From Bacteroidales bacterium (GTDB taxonomy: Bacteria > Bacteroidota > Bacteroidia > Bacteroidales > UBA932): DNA of 38,506 bases. The notes below the pieces were generated by a model. The model was not told where the DNA came from, searched no databases, and saw only the letters and a program-made list of their open reading frames with translations. The DNA lies in assembly GCA_017443465.1 (NCBI GenBank), contig JAFRXO010000007.1, forward strand, positions 1-38,506, read 5' to 3'. Shown piece after piece: positions 24,194 to 32,306 of the stretch. The translations under genes were made by a program, and so were the position numbers. Position 1 is the stretch's first letter. Every line of letters begins with the position of its first letter.

Positions 24194-25513
24194 ATGAATA
24201 TCATGAAATTCGGGGGGACTTCTGTCGGGTCCCCGGAAAGGATCAAAAAGGTAGCGGAACTGATTTGCCGTGAAAACAGGCCGTTTGTCGTCCTCTCTGC
24301 CATGTCCGGAACTACCAACACGCTCCTGGAAGTCGCCGGCTATCTCCTGAACCGCAACCAGGAGGGCGCCATTGACACCCTGACTTCTCTCGAGGCTAAG
24401 TATGAGGGGGTCGTCTCCCGCCTGTACGGGACTGATGCCGCAAGGGAAAAGGCCGGGCAGTATGTGAAGGATGTTCTCGACTATCTCAAGACTTTCACCA
24501 AGAAACTCTTCACTTCCACCCAGGAAAAGATCCTGGTGGCTCAGGGTGAATTGCTTTCCACTCACCTGATGTATTTCTATCTGGAGGAGAAGGGAGTCAA
24601 GGTGGTTTTGCTTCCTGCCCTGGATTTCATGAAATTAAATCAGCAGGGCGAGCCCGATTCGGATTTTATCTCTTCCAGCCTTGCGCCGCTTGTTGCGGGA
24701 CACCCTGAGGCTGAAGTGTTCCTGACACAGGGATTCATATGCAAAAATGCGCAGGATGAGATAGACAATCTCCAGAGGGGAGGTTCGGACTATACCGCCT
24801 CGCTGGTAGGCGCTGCCTTGAATGCGGAGGAAATCCAGATATGGACAGACATAGACGGAATGCATAACGTGGATCCGAGGGTGGTGCGCGACAGCCGTCC
24901 TGTCAGGCATCTTCAGTTCGAGGAGGCTGCCGAGCTGGCATATTTCGGGGCGAAAATCCTCCATCCTACCTGCATACAGCCGGCCAAGTTCGCAAATATC
25001 CCCGTCCGCCTGCTCAATACAATGAACCCGGATGCCGAGGGAACCCTGATCGACAACAATCCCGATCACGGGGTTATCAAGGCCGTCGCGGCTAAGGACA
25101 ATATCGTCGCCATCAAGATTAAGTCCTCCAGGATGCTCCTGGCACATGGTTTCCTGCGCCGTGTGTTCGAGATATTCGAAAGCTACCGGACTCCGATAGA
25201 TATGATCTGTACTTCCGAGGTCGGGGTCTCCATGACAATAGATGACACCACCCATCTCAGCTCCATTATACACGACCTCAAGCGCTACGGTACCGTTTCC
25301 GTCGACCTGGACATGTGCATCGTCTGTGTCGTGGGAGATATGGAATGGGAAAATGTTGGCTTCGAGTCCAGGGTCCTGGATGCCATGAAGGACATCCCGG
25401 TCCGGATGATATCATATGGTGGAAGCAACTACAACATATCCTTCCTGCTGAAGGAGGAAGACAAGAAACGCGCAATGGAAGCCCTGCGCAGAAACCTCTT
25501 TGAAAAATGCTGA
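24194..25513 (+). CDS. lysC: Aspartate kinase
   Basis: The 439-residue enzyme phosphorylates aspartate, the first step to lysine, diaminopimelate, threonine and methionine. The N-terminus MKFGGTSVGSPERI is the kinase signature. GGSDYTASLVGAALNAEEIQIWTDIDGMHNVDPR is the catalytic and nucleotide region. The last 140 residues are two ACT domains (IKIKSSRMLLAHGFLRRVFEIFE, then ISYGGSNYNISFLL), which normally bind the inhibitory amino acid. It is monofunctional, with no homoserine dehydrogenase fusion. The end overlaps lysA by 7 bp, so translation is coupled. Confidence 0.95.
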   Translation: MNIMKFGGTSVGSPERIKKVAELICRENRPFVVLSAMSGTTNTLLEVAGYLLNRNQEGAIDTLTSLEAKYEGVVSRLYGTDAAREKAGQYVKDVLDYLKTFTKKLFTSTQEKILVAQGELLSTHLMYFYLEEKGVKVVLLPALDFMKLNQQGEPDSDFISSSLAPLVAGHPEAEVFLTQGFICKNAQDEIDNLQRGGSDYTASLVGAALNAEEIQIWTDIDGMHNVDPRVVRDSRPVRHLQFEEAAELAYFGAKILHPTCIQPAKFANIPVRLLNTMNPDAEGTLIDNNPDHGVIKAVAAKDNIVAIKIKSSRMLLAHGFLRRVFEIFESYRTPIDMICTSEVGVSMTIDDTTHLSSIIHDLKRYGTVSVDLDMCIVCVVGDMEWENVGFESRVLDAMKDIPVRMISYGGSNYNISFLLKEEDKKRAMEALRRNLFEKC

Positions 25514-26664
25514 AAGGAGCTTTCCCGGTAGACAGCTTCCGGGGCATGAAGACTCCATTCTATTTCTATGATATGGATCTTCTGCAGCGGACACTGGAGG
25601 AAGTCAGGCTTCAGGCCGGACGTTTCCCCGGTTTCCAGGTGCATTATGCCGTAAAGGCCAACTCCAATCCGGAAATCCTCAAGGTCATTGCTGAATCCGG
25701 ACTGGGCGCCGACTGCGTCAGCGGAGGAGAGGTTGCCGCAGCATTTGAGGCGGGCTTCCCTGCAGAGTCAATAGTCTTCGCGGGGGTGGGGAAGTCAGAC
25801 GAAGAGATCCGACTGGGCCTCCGTCTCGGAATATCCCGTTTCAACGTGGAGTCCGAGGCTGAACTCGAAGTCATAGACTCACTAGCCGCCCAGGCAGGGA
25901 CAGTAGCGCCTGTAAGCATCAGGGTGAATCCGGACATCGGAGCCCATACTCATGCAAACATCACTACCGGTCTTGCGGAAAACAAGTTCGGCATATATCA
26001 CGAGGAGCTGGAATCAGTTCTCCGTATGGTTCTCGGGATGAAGCACGTCCGTTTCTGCGGACTGCATTTCCACATAGGTTCGCAGATCCTGGACATGGCC
26101 GATTTCGTGGCCCTGTGCAACAGGGTCAATGAAATCACCTCCAGGCTCAAGCGGAGCGCCCTTCCCGTGGGAGACCTAAATGTAGGAGGGGGGCTTGGAA
26201 TCAATTATCAGCATCCCAACCATCTTTCCATCGCCGATTTCAAAGGCTATTTCGAAACCTTCGCCCGTCATCTCGACCTGGATCCCGGGCAGACAGTCCA
26301 TTTCGAGCCGGGACGCAGCGTGGTCGCTCCGTGCGGCACACTGATTTCGAGAGTGCTTTACATAAAGGAAGGAGTCACGAGGCAGTTCGCCATCCTTGAT
26401 GCCGGTATGACAGAACTCATCCGTCCGGCCCTCTATCACGCCTACCACCGCATCGAGAACCTCTCTTCCGACGAAGCAGAGGAACTATATGATGTCGTAG
26501 GACCTATCTGTGAGAGCTCCGACGTCTTCGGAAAAGGCCTTTCAATCGACAAGTGCCATCGCGGTGATTTCATGGCTATACGGAGTGTCGGGGCATATGG
26601 GGAATCCATGTCTTCCAGATATAATCTCAGGCCTCTCGCCGGGACTCTTTTTTATAGGAAATAG
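25507..26664 (+). CDS. lysA: Diaminopimelate decarboxylase
   Basis: The 385-residue PLP enzyme decarboxylates meso-diaminopimelate to lysine. VHYAVKANSNPEIL carries the PLP lysine. FCGLHFHIGSQI and NVGGGLGINY are the barrel motifs, and FEPGRSVVAPCG and GPICESSDVFGKG carry the active-site cysteine from the partner subunit. The start overlaps lysC by 7 bp. Pairing first and last lysine-pathway enzymes gives one control point for lysine and for peptidoglycan diaminopimelate flux. There is no clear terminator before the next promoter. Confidence 0.95.
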   Translation: MLKGAFPVDSFRGMKTPFYFYDMDLLQRTLEEVRLQAGRFPGFQVHYAVKANSNPEILKVIAESGLGADCVSGGEVAAAFEAGFPAESIVFAGVGKSDEEIRLGLRLGISRFNVESEAELEVIDSLAAQAGTVAPVSIRVNPDIGAHTHANITTGLAENKFGIYHEELESVLRMVLGMKHVRFCGLHFHIGSQILDMADFVALCNRVNEITSRLKRSALPVGDLNVGGGLGINYQHPNHLSIADFKGYFETFARHLDLDPGQTVHFEPGRSVVAPCGTLISRVLYIKEGVTRQFAILDAGMTELIRPALYHAYHRIENLSSDEAEELYDVVGPICESSDVFGKGLSIDKCHRGDFMAIRSVGAYGESMSSRYNLRPLAGTLFYRK

Positions 26665-26676
26665 CCAAATAATGAT

Positions 26677-26684
26677 TAAATTTG
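26677..26684 (+). promoter_or_regulatory. -7 box for the DASS transporter and porin
   Basis: TAAATTTG matches TAnnTTTG, 45 bp before the ATG at 26730. No -33 TTG is seen at the expected spacing. Confidence 0.5.
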
Positions 26685-26729
26685 CAACTTGATTATTCAG
26701 GATACATATAGATTGATTATAGTAGTAAA

Positions 26730-28181
26730 ATGTCATCGAAAAAACTGAATGTAAAGTATTCTGTCCTGTTGCCCATCGTGCTCTTTGTCACTATTTTCCT
26801 TTGGGCTGTCCCGACGAGTTTCTTTGGTATTGACGGTTTGACTGCAGTTCAGCAGAGAGTTATTGCAATCTTCGCCTTCGCGGCGTTGATGTGGATATTC
26901 GAGATTATCCCCAACTGGACCACCTCCCTTGTGGTCATCGCCCTAACCCTCCTTACGGTATCGAACAAGGGCTTGGGATTCATATGCAAGCCGGAGTACG
27001 GTCAGCTGGTAGATTACAAGCAGCTGATGGCGGCGTTTGCCGATCCGGTGGTAATGCTCTTCATGGGCGGTTTCGTGCTGGCAATCGTAGCTGAGGAATA
27101 TGGTCTGGATGTGACAATGGCCAGGGTCCTGCTGAAGCCGTTCGGAACAAATCCGAAAACGGTTCTCCTCGGATTCCTGATCGTGATCTCAGTCTTTTCG
27201 ATGTTCATGAGCAACACCGCGACCGCAGCCATGATGCTGGCTTTCCTGGCTCCTGTCCTTTCAGTCCTCCCCAATGATGACCGCGGAAAGATAGGCCTGT
27301 CGCTTGCCATTCCGGTAGCTGCCAACCTCGGCGGTATCGGAACCCCGATCGGAACACCTCCCAATGCGACGGCAGTGCGTTTCCTCGCTGATGCAGGATA
27401 TGATATCAGTTTCATGACATGGATGGAGCATATGATTCCGTTCGTGATCATAATGATCGTGTTTGCATGGTTCCTCCTTCAGGTTTTCTTCCCGTTCAAG
27501 GCCAAGAGCGTGGTCCTCGAGATTCCGGAGAACAAGCATAGAAAAGACTGGAAATCAACGGTTGTCTGGATAGTCTTCATCGGAACCATCCTCCTGTGGA
27601 TGACCGAGCAGATCCACAAGGTCAATTCCAACGTGGTTGCCCTCATTCCGCTTGCAGTGCTTACAGCCCTCGGGATATTCACCAAGGACAACATCAAGGA
27701 AATCAACTGGAGCGTGCTCTGGCTCGTTGCCGGAGGTTTTGCACTGGGTACTTCCCTTCAGGGCACCGGTCTTGCCAAGGTCCTCATCGAGGCCATTCCT
27801 TTCGGATCCATGTCCGTGGTCCTCGTGCTCGTGATCGCCGGCCTGGTCTGCTACTTCCTGTCGAACTTCATCAGCAACTCTGCCACGGCAGCGCTTCTCA
27901 TTCCGATCCTTATCGTGGTCGCTACCGGAATGGCTGATCCGGCTGCAGCCAACAATGTGTCATTCCTCGCACTGGGCGGCGCCCGTGCCATGATTGTGTT
28001 CATCGCGATCTGCGCTTCCATAGCGATGTGCTTCCCGATTTCCACTCCTCCGAATGCGATTGCCGCATCCACCGGCCTTGTCAACACCAAGGATATGGCC
28101 AAGGTGGGCATCATCATAGGTGTCGTGGGATTCCTCTTCGGTTTCTTCTGGGTAACCAAGTTATTCCCCTTCGCCTCTTAA
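26730..28181 (+). CDS. Divalent anion:sodium symporter, DASS/SLC13 family
   Basis: The 483-residue inner-membrane protein has about 11-13 hydrophobic segments. Both halves carry the family Ser-Asn motifs: FMSNTATAAMMLAFLAP with ANLGGIGTPIGTPPNA, and FISNSATAALLIPIL with FPISTPPNAIAAS. These repeat hairpins bind sodium and the carboxylate of the substrate. Family members move succinate, malate, fumarate, citrate or sulfate. A dicarboxylate is the likely substrate in an anaerobe that makes succinate, but the direction is unknown. A porin follows after 20 bp and is probably co-transcribed. Confidence 0.9.
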   Translation: MSSKKLNVKYSVLLPIVLFVTIFLWAVPTSFFGIDGLTAVQQRVIAIFAFAALMWIFEIIPNWTTSLVVIALTLLTVSNKGLGFICKPEYGQLVDYKQLMAAFADPVVMLFMGGFVLAIVAEEYGLDVTMARVLLKPFGTNPKTVLLGFLIVISVFSMFMSNTATAAMMLAFLAPVLSVLPNDDRGKIGLSLAIPVAANLGGIGTPIGTPPNATAVRFLADAGYDISFMTWMEHMIPFVIIMIVFAWFLLQVFFPFKAKSVVLEIPENKHRKDWKSTVVWIVFIGTILLWMTEQIHKVNSNVVALIPLAVLTALGIFTKDNIKEINWSVLWLVAGGFALGTSLQGTGLAKVLIEAIPFGSMSVVLVLVIAGLVCYFLSNFISNSATAALLIPILIVVATGMADPAAANNVSFLALGGARAMIVFIAICASIAMCFPISTPPNAIAASTGLVNTKDMAKVGIIIGVVGFLFGFFWVTKLFPFAS

Positions 28182-28201
28182 TTTAACTCATCAAACAAAT
28201 C

Positions 28202-29299
28202 ATGAAAAAATCGGTAACAGCCCTTGTGGCTTTCCTGATGTCTTTCTCCATGTTTGCAGGAGAAACGACAGAAACCTCTTCCCAGGCATCCCAGGAGAAG
28301 GCCCCTGTCGTTACCACAAAGATCAGTGGTTTCGTCATCGGAGAATACAATTACACTTCCCTGGAGGGAGCAAAGCCTGACAATACCCTTTCACTGCGTA
28401 TCGCCAGGGTCCAGGCTGCAGGCCGGATCCTCGGAGACTTCAACTACCGTCTCCAGATCCAGGTCAACGGTACCAGCAATTCAATCGGTGGTCCCCGCAT
28501 CGTCGATGCTTTCATCGAGTGGGACAAGTACAAGGCATTCTGTGTCAAGTTCGGACAGTTCAAGAGGGCTTTCACCTTCGAGAACCCCATGAACCCGATA
28601 GACCAGGGTTTCTACGGATACAGCCTTTCTACCTCTAAACTGGCCGGTATGAATGACCGCATCGGCGAGCACGCCAGCAACGGCCGTGACCTTGGTCTCC
28701 AGTTCCAGGGTGATCTTTTCCAGATTGACAACCATCCGTTCATCCACTACCAGGTAGGCCTCTATAATGGCCAGGGTATCAATGTGAAGGATGCCAACAG
28801 TCACAAGGATCTCATCGGCGGCCTGTGGTTCATCCCCGTAAAGGGCGCCCGTATCGGTATGTTCGGCTGGGATGGCCGCTACACTCGCGGTGACGTCACC
28901 CTGAAGCGTCAGCGCTATGCCATCTCCGGAGAGTATCTTGTAAGCGACTGGACCTTCCGTTCAGAGTATGTCCACAGCTATGGATATGCTTTCAAATCGG
29001 GTTACGGCAGCAGTGACGTCAGCCTCAACGAGGTCCTCGGCGACAAGTCCGATGCATGGTATGCAGCAGTCATCGCCCCGGTGGTCAAGAACGTCTTCCA
29101 CCTCAAGGCCCGTTACGACGTTTACAGGGACAATGCTTCCTGGGAGCGTTGCTACACCGCATATGACTTCGGTGCTGATTACCAGTTCACCAAAAACCTG
29201 GTGATCTCGGGAATCTATTCATTCGTGAATGACCGTCGCCTGGCAGAAGGAAAGCACAACTACAGCACTGCCGACCTGCAGATATCGTTCAGGTTCTAG
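28202..29299 (+). CDS. Outer-membrane porin, phosphate-selective O/P-like
   Basis: The 365-residue protein has a signal peptide (about residues 1-19, ending FAG). A mature beta-barrel with alternating aromatic strands follows, including KISGFVIGEYNY, DFNYRLQIQVNG, FCVKFGQFKRAFTFE and YAISGEYLVSDWTFRSEY, and it ends in an aromatic residue (ISFRF). It resembles the OprO/OprP porin family of Bacteroidota. Being 20 bp after a DASS transporter suggests it lets the same anion cross the outer membrane. Its stop overlaps the convergent nrdG stop by 4 bp, and a forward terminator lies inside nrdG. Confidence 0.82.
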   Translation: MKKSVTALVAFLMSFSMFAGETTETSSQASQEKAPVVTTKISGFVIGEYNYTSLEGAKPDNTLSLRIARVQAAGRILGDFNYRLQIQVNGTSNSIGGPRIVDAFIEWDKYKAFCVKFGQFKRAFTFENPMNPIDQGFYGYSLSTSKLAGMNDRIGEHASNGRDLGLQFQGDLFQIDNHPFIHYQVGLYNGQGINVKDANSHKDLIGGLWFIPVKGARIGMFGWDGRYTRGDVTLKRQRYAISGEYLVSDWTFRSEYVHSYGYAFKSGYGSSDVSLNEVLGDKSDAWYAAVIAPVVKNVFHLKARYDVYRDNASWERCYTAYDFGADYQFTKNLVISGIYSFVNDRRLAEGKHNYSTADLQISFRF

Positions 29300-29808
29300 T
29301 CTTTTTTCCTGCGCCAGATTACAGGCGTTATGTCCTCCTTTACGCGGCGTATGGCCGCACTTCCTCCGGCTCCTGCCGAGATGACGGAATGGACATGATA
29401 AAGCCTTTGATTAGTGGTCCTCTCGTTGAGAGGACCTTTTTTTTCTACATATGGCCCGAGCTTGACATAGTCGAAGACCTGCCATATGTCATCTTCCACC
29501 TGGTTCCGTCCCGAGTACAGGGCGGGAGCGATTCCCGGATATTTTTCGGAGATATACTTTCCTATGCGGACGAGGGCCTGGTGGTCCCGTCCTTCGCCTA
29601 GAAGGAGGAAACAATTGACTCCGAAGTTATCGGAGATCAGGGAATCGATCCGTTCAAAGGTAAGTTCCTCTCCTATGTCTTCACGGAGGAAGGGAGAATG
29701 GCATCCCGGACAGTTTTCCGGGCAGTTGGTGATGTCAACAGCCACTGAAACCCTGTCCGGGATTTCCTCAAGTACTATCGAGACCCTGTCGGGCAGGTAC
29801 TTGATCAT
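29296..29808 (-). CDS. nrdG: Anaerobic ribonucleotide reductase activating enzyme
   Basis: The 170-residue radical-SAM activase generates the glycyl radical on NrdD. DITNCPENCPGCHSP holds C29, C33 and C36, the CxxxCxxC ligands of the 4Fe-4S cluster. GEELTFERIDSLI follows, as in the family. The C-terminal third contains an Ala/Gly-rich stretch and a basic RRKKD tail. It starts by a 4-bp overlap with nrdD. A perfect forward-strand terminator hairpin lies in its 3' half and serves the opposing porin gene. Confidence 0.92.
   Translation of the reverse strand: MIKYLPDRVSIVLEEIPDRVSVAVDITNCPENCPGCHSPFLREDIGEELTFERIDSLISDNFGVNCFLLLGEGRDHQALVRIGKYISEKYPGIAPALYSGRNQVEDDIWQVFDYVKLGPYVEKKGPLNERTTNQRLYHVHSVISAGAGGSAAIRRVKEDITPVIWRRKKD
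29416..29444 (+). terminator. Forward terminator for the porin gene, embedded in nrdG
   Basis: The perfect 9-bp stem GGTCCTCTC (29416-29424) / GAGAGGACC (29428-29436) has a GTT loop and is followed by eight T residues on the forward strand. It lies 117 bp past the porin stop and within the nrdG coding sequence on the other strand, where it encodes KKGPLNERTT. On the reverse strand no T run follows the hairpin, so nrdG transcripts should not stop here. Confidence 0.85.
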
Positions 29809-32015
29809 GCCTCTACTTTAACCTCTGCGGGCTCTTCGGCGTAGAAGCGCTGGTAGGCCTCTTTCTGGCGTATTTCGGCGAAGGAGGAGATGCGTTTGAG
29901 GTAGCCGATAACCCTGGTCAGGTAATCCAGATTGTGGCTGTGGCACTTCGGGCACTCCGAAAGGGTGTCCTTGGAAATGTAGCCGCAATCATTGCAGACC
30001 GTATTGCGGATGTTGAAGGTGAAGTAGTTCGTTCCGTAATGGGCTGCGACATTGAGGAGCTGGCGGTACTGCTCCTTGGTGAGGTGCTCGTCCAGATTCA
30101 TATGCAGGGCGCTTCCTCCGTCGAGGTATTTCACATATTCCTCACCGTGGAGCTTGAACTTGTCTATGATCGACAGGCTGCTGTCCTCCGGATTGTAGAA
30201 ATAGGAAGAATACATGACGTGCTTCGGGGAGACGAAGTAGCCGTCCTTGCGATCCCAGTTGTAGTTCTTGCCTGCAAGGTTCTCGGCCGGGACGAATTCG
30301 GTGTTGAACATGGTGTCCTTCGTCCTGTCCTTGCGGTTGGAGATGTTGATGGTCTCCAGCAGCATGTTGACGAAATCCTTGTAATCGTCGTTCGGGGAGA
30401 TGGTCAGTCCGAGGAACTCTGCCGCATCGGTCATTCCGTTCACTCCGACGGTAAGGTACTGGCGCCTCATGTCGATGAATCCGGCACGATAGACATCCAG
30501 CATGTCGGCCTTGAGGAAGTCCTTGATGATTTCATTGAAGGCCGTCTGGTACTTGTGCACGCGCTCGGTCTCTTCGGTCACCTCTTCCTGGATGTAGAGG
30601 TAGAGCTTAGCCTTGTCATATGAATTCGGATCCAGGGCCATTCCTGCGGGCAGGTCGATGCGTTTCTCCTTCTTGAAGTACTTGCGGGTGGCGTTCTGGA
30701 TGAGGCGGTTCAGGTTGATGGTCATCACAGACTTGCTTCCGGTTGACACCGAAGCGGTACCCATGGAGTACTGGTGGGTAGTGTGGTTGTGCTCCTCGTC
30801 GTTGTGGTCCAGGTCCTTGAGGGAATTGCGCAGGCGGCAGCAGCTGGAGAGGCTGTCGGGGCTGTTGGAGAGGTAGCAGAAGAAGCTGTGTCCCTTGCTC
30901 CACATCTCGGATGTGAAATCCGCATATTCCTTGTCGGCGAAGTCGTCGCCTCCGTCGGTCATGAGGGCCATGGTCTCGACGGGGAAGGTAAGGATGTAGT
31001 GATTGCGCTCCTCGTTGAACCAGTTCATGAAGTGTTTCTGGAGCCATGAGAGGGTCTCCCACTTGGGCTGGGTGCCGTCGGGGAAGAAGAAGTCCTTGAA
31101 GACCCCGTTGAAATAAGGCTCGTCGAAGTAGCTGATGTTCCAGAACACAGTCTGGTAGCCCCTGTTGCCGGCGGGCATGTTCATGGAATGGACGACCTGC
31201 TGGAAACAGTTGTCTATGACCTTCTCCAGGGTGCGCTGCTTGCGGTTGTTCTCCACTACGTCGTTGAGGTGGTAGATGTAGTCGTCCCCGTAGTCCTTGC
31301 GGATGAAATAGTCGAGGTACATCAGGAACTCCGGAGTAGCTACCGCGCCCATGAACTGGGAGCTGATGGAGTACACCAGGTTGATGAATTCCCCGCAGAA
31401 GGATTTCAGGTCGGTGGGAGCGACTGAGACTCCGCCCAGTTCGCGGAGGCCGTTCACCAGGAACGGATACATGGTGATGGCCACGCAGTAAGGATAACCC
31501 GGGGTGCCGCTCTCATCATGCTTGTAAAGGACGTGGGACTCGAGGTCGGCGAGATACTGCTTTGCGAGGGACCTGCCGTACAGAGCCTTGATCTTGTCCG
31601 TCATGATGTAACGGTTCTGCTTGATGTTGTTCTCCTTGTAGAGTTCCTGGCCGAGGGTCACAATGTTCTTGCGGGTGACGTTGGCGTTGGCGTCGAATTT
31701 GGAACCGGAAGCCGCGTTGGAAGCTTTGATGTAGTCATGGATGAAGTCGCGCTTCTTGCGGAGGTCGAGTCCGGCATCGAAGGTCTCGATGTATTCAAGG
31801 GCGACCCTCTTGTTGATGGACATCAGGGAGTCCACTACCTGGCGGCGGATTTCCTGGCTGGAAATCTTGTCGTAGATATAGAGGTTGTCAGTGATTGAAA
31901 CGACTACTTCTTCGGGGCAGGCCTGTCCTGTGTGTGCATATGCGAGCCTTATGCCTCTTTTAAGTTTCTCGAGGTCGAACTCTTCGTAAGTCCCATTGGT
32001 TTTCCTTACATCCAT
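29805..32015 (-). CDS. nrdD: Anaerobic (class III) ribonucleoside-triphosphate reductase
   Basis: The 736-residue enzyme makes deoxynucleotides without oxygen. Residues 1-90 are an ATP-cone (VRKTNGTYEEFDLEKLKRGI), the allosteric site. The catalytic barrel follows. The C-terminus has the zinc site CNDCGYI...CPKCHSH and the glycyl-radical loop RVIGYLKR, with the radical on the glycine. NrdG, encoded just downstream with a 4-bp overlap, installs the radical. The gene has a leader of about 140 bases with two hairpins and a TAACTTTG -7 box. Confidence 0.96.
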   Translation of the reverse strand: MDVRKTNGTYEEFDLEKLKRGIRLAYAHTGQACPEEVVVSITDNLYIYDKISSQEIRRQVVDSLMSINKRVALEYIETFDAGLDLRKKRDFIHDYIKASNAASGSKFDANANVTRKNIVTLGQELYKENNIKQNRYIMTDKIKALYGRSLAKQYLADLESHVLYKHDESGTPGYPYCVAITMYPFLVNGLRELGGVSVAPTDLKSFCGEFINLVYSISSQFMGAVATPEFLMYLDYFIRKDYGDDYIYHLNDVVENNRKQRTLEKVIDNCFQQVVHSMNMPAGNRGYQTVFWNISYFDEPYFNGVFKDFFFPDGTQPKWETLSWLQKHFMNWFNEERNHYILTFPVETMALMTDGGDDFADKEYADFTSEMWSKGHSFFCYLSNSPDSLSSCCRLRNSLKDLDHNDEEHNHTTHQYSMGTASVSTGSKSVMTINLNRLIQNATRKYFKKEKRIDLPAGMALDPNSYDKAKLYLYIQEEVTEETERVHKYQTAFNEIIKDFLKADMLDVYRAGFIDMRRQYLTVGVNGMTDAAEFLGLTISPNDDYKDFVNMLLETINISNRKDRTKDTMFNTEFVPAENLAGKNYNWDRKDGYFVSPKHVMYSSYFYNPEDSSLSIIDKFKLHGEEYVKYLDGGSALHMNLDEHLTKEQYRQLLNVAAHYGTNYFTFNIRNTVCNDCGYISKDTLSECPKCHSHNLDYLTRVIGYLKRISSFAEIRQKEAYQRFYAEEPAEVKVEA

Positions 32016-32162
32016 GATGATGACAGTAAAATTTAGCTTGTGGTTAAATCTCTATATTTCAAATACTTCCAAGCCTTTTGGCATTGGTTTCAGTACAGTC
32101 TGGTGCTAAAAATTTCGGACTGCTTAGGGCAATCCGAACATGTTTTGGTATCCTTCGCTGGA
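32016..32162 (-). promoter_or_regulatory. Structured 5' leader of nrdD
   Basis: The reverse-strand leader between the -7 box and the ATG can form two hairpins. One at 32114-32138 has a 10-bp stem (TTCGGATTGC/GCAGTCCGAA with one G-T pair), a CCTAA loop, and is followed on the transcript by ATTTTT, so it could act as an attenuator. The second, at 32069-32087, pairs CCAA/TTGG and GCC/GGC with one bulged base and an AAAA loop. I do not recognise a named riboswitch class. The rest of the gap to nhaA holds the two promoters only. Confidence 0.5.
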
Positions 32163-32194
32163 CAAAGTTAACAAAAGGCCAGGCATCTTGTCAA
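32163..32194 (-). promoter_or_regulatory. Promoter of nrdD-nrdG
   Basis: On the reverse strand TAACTTTG (32170-32163) matches the -7 consensus TAnnTTTG. A TTG (32194-32192) lies 21 bases upstream, close to the usual -33 spacing. Confidence 0.6.
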
Positions 32195-32269
32195 GGGTGG
32201 AAGAGGAAAAGTTATCAACACTTCTAGTAACAATCTAGTTAAAAAATTTTCCGTTCCATTCTTTTTGCC

Positions 32270-32277
32270 TATTTTTG
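32270..32277 (+). promoter_or_regulatory. -7 box for nhaA
   Basis: TATTTTTG matches TAnnTTTG and ends 29 bp before the nhaA ATG at 32307. It supports that ATG rather than the TTG at 32265. Confidence 0.5.
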
Positions 32278-32306
32278 CTGCCCCTTTCCGGATAGGAGAA
32301 ATACAG

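Noticed and set aside
32212-32220. TTATCAACA, similar to a DnaA box
   Set aside because: Single, imperfect copy with no cluster, AT-rich unwinding region or dnaA/dnaN nearby, so not an origin.
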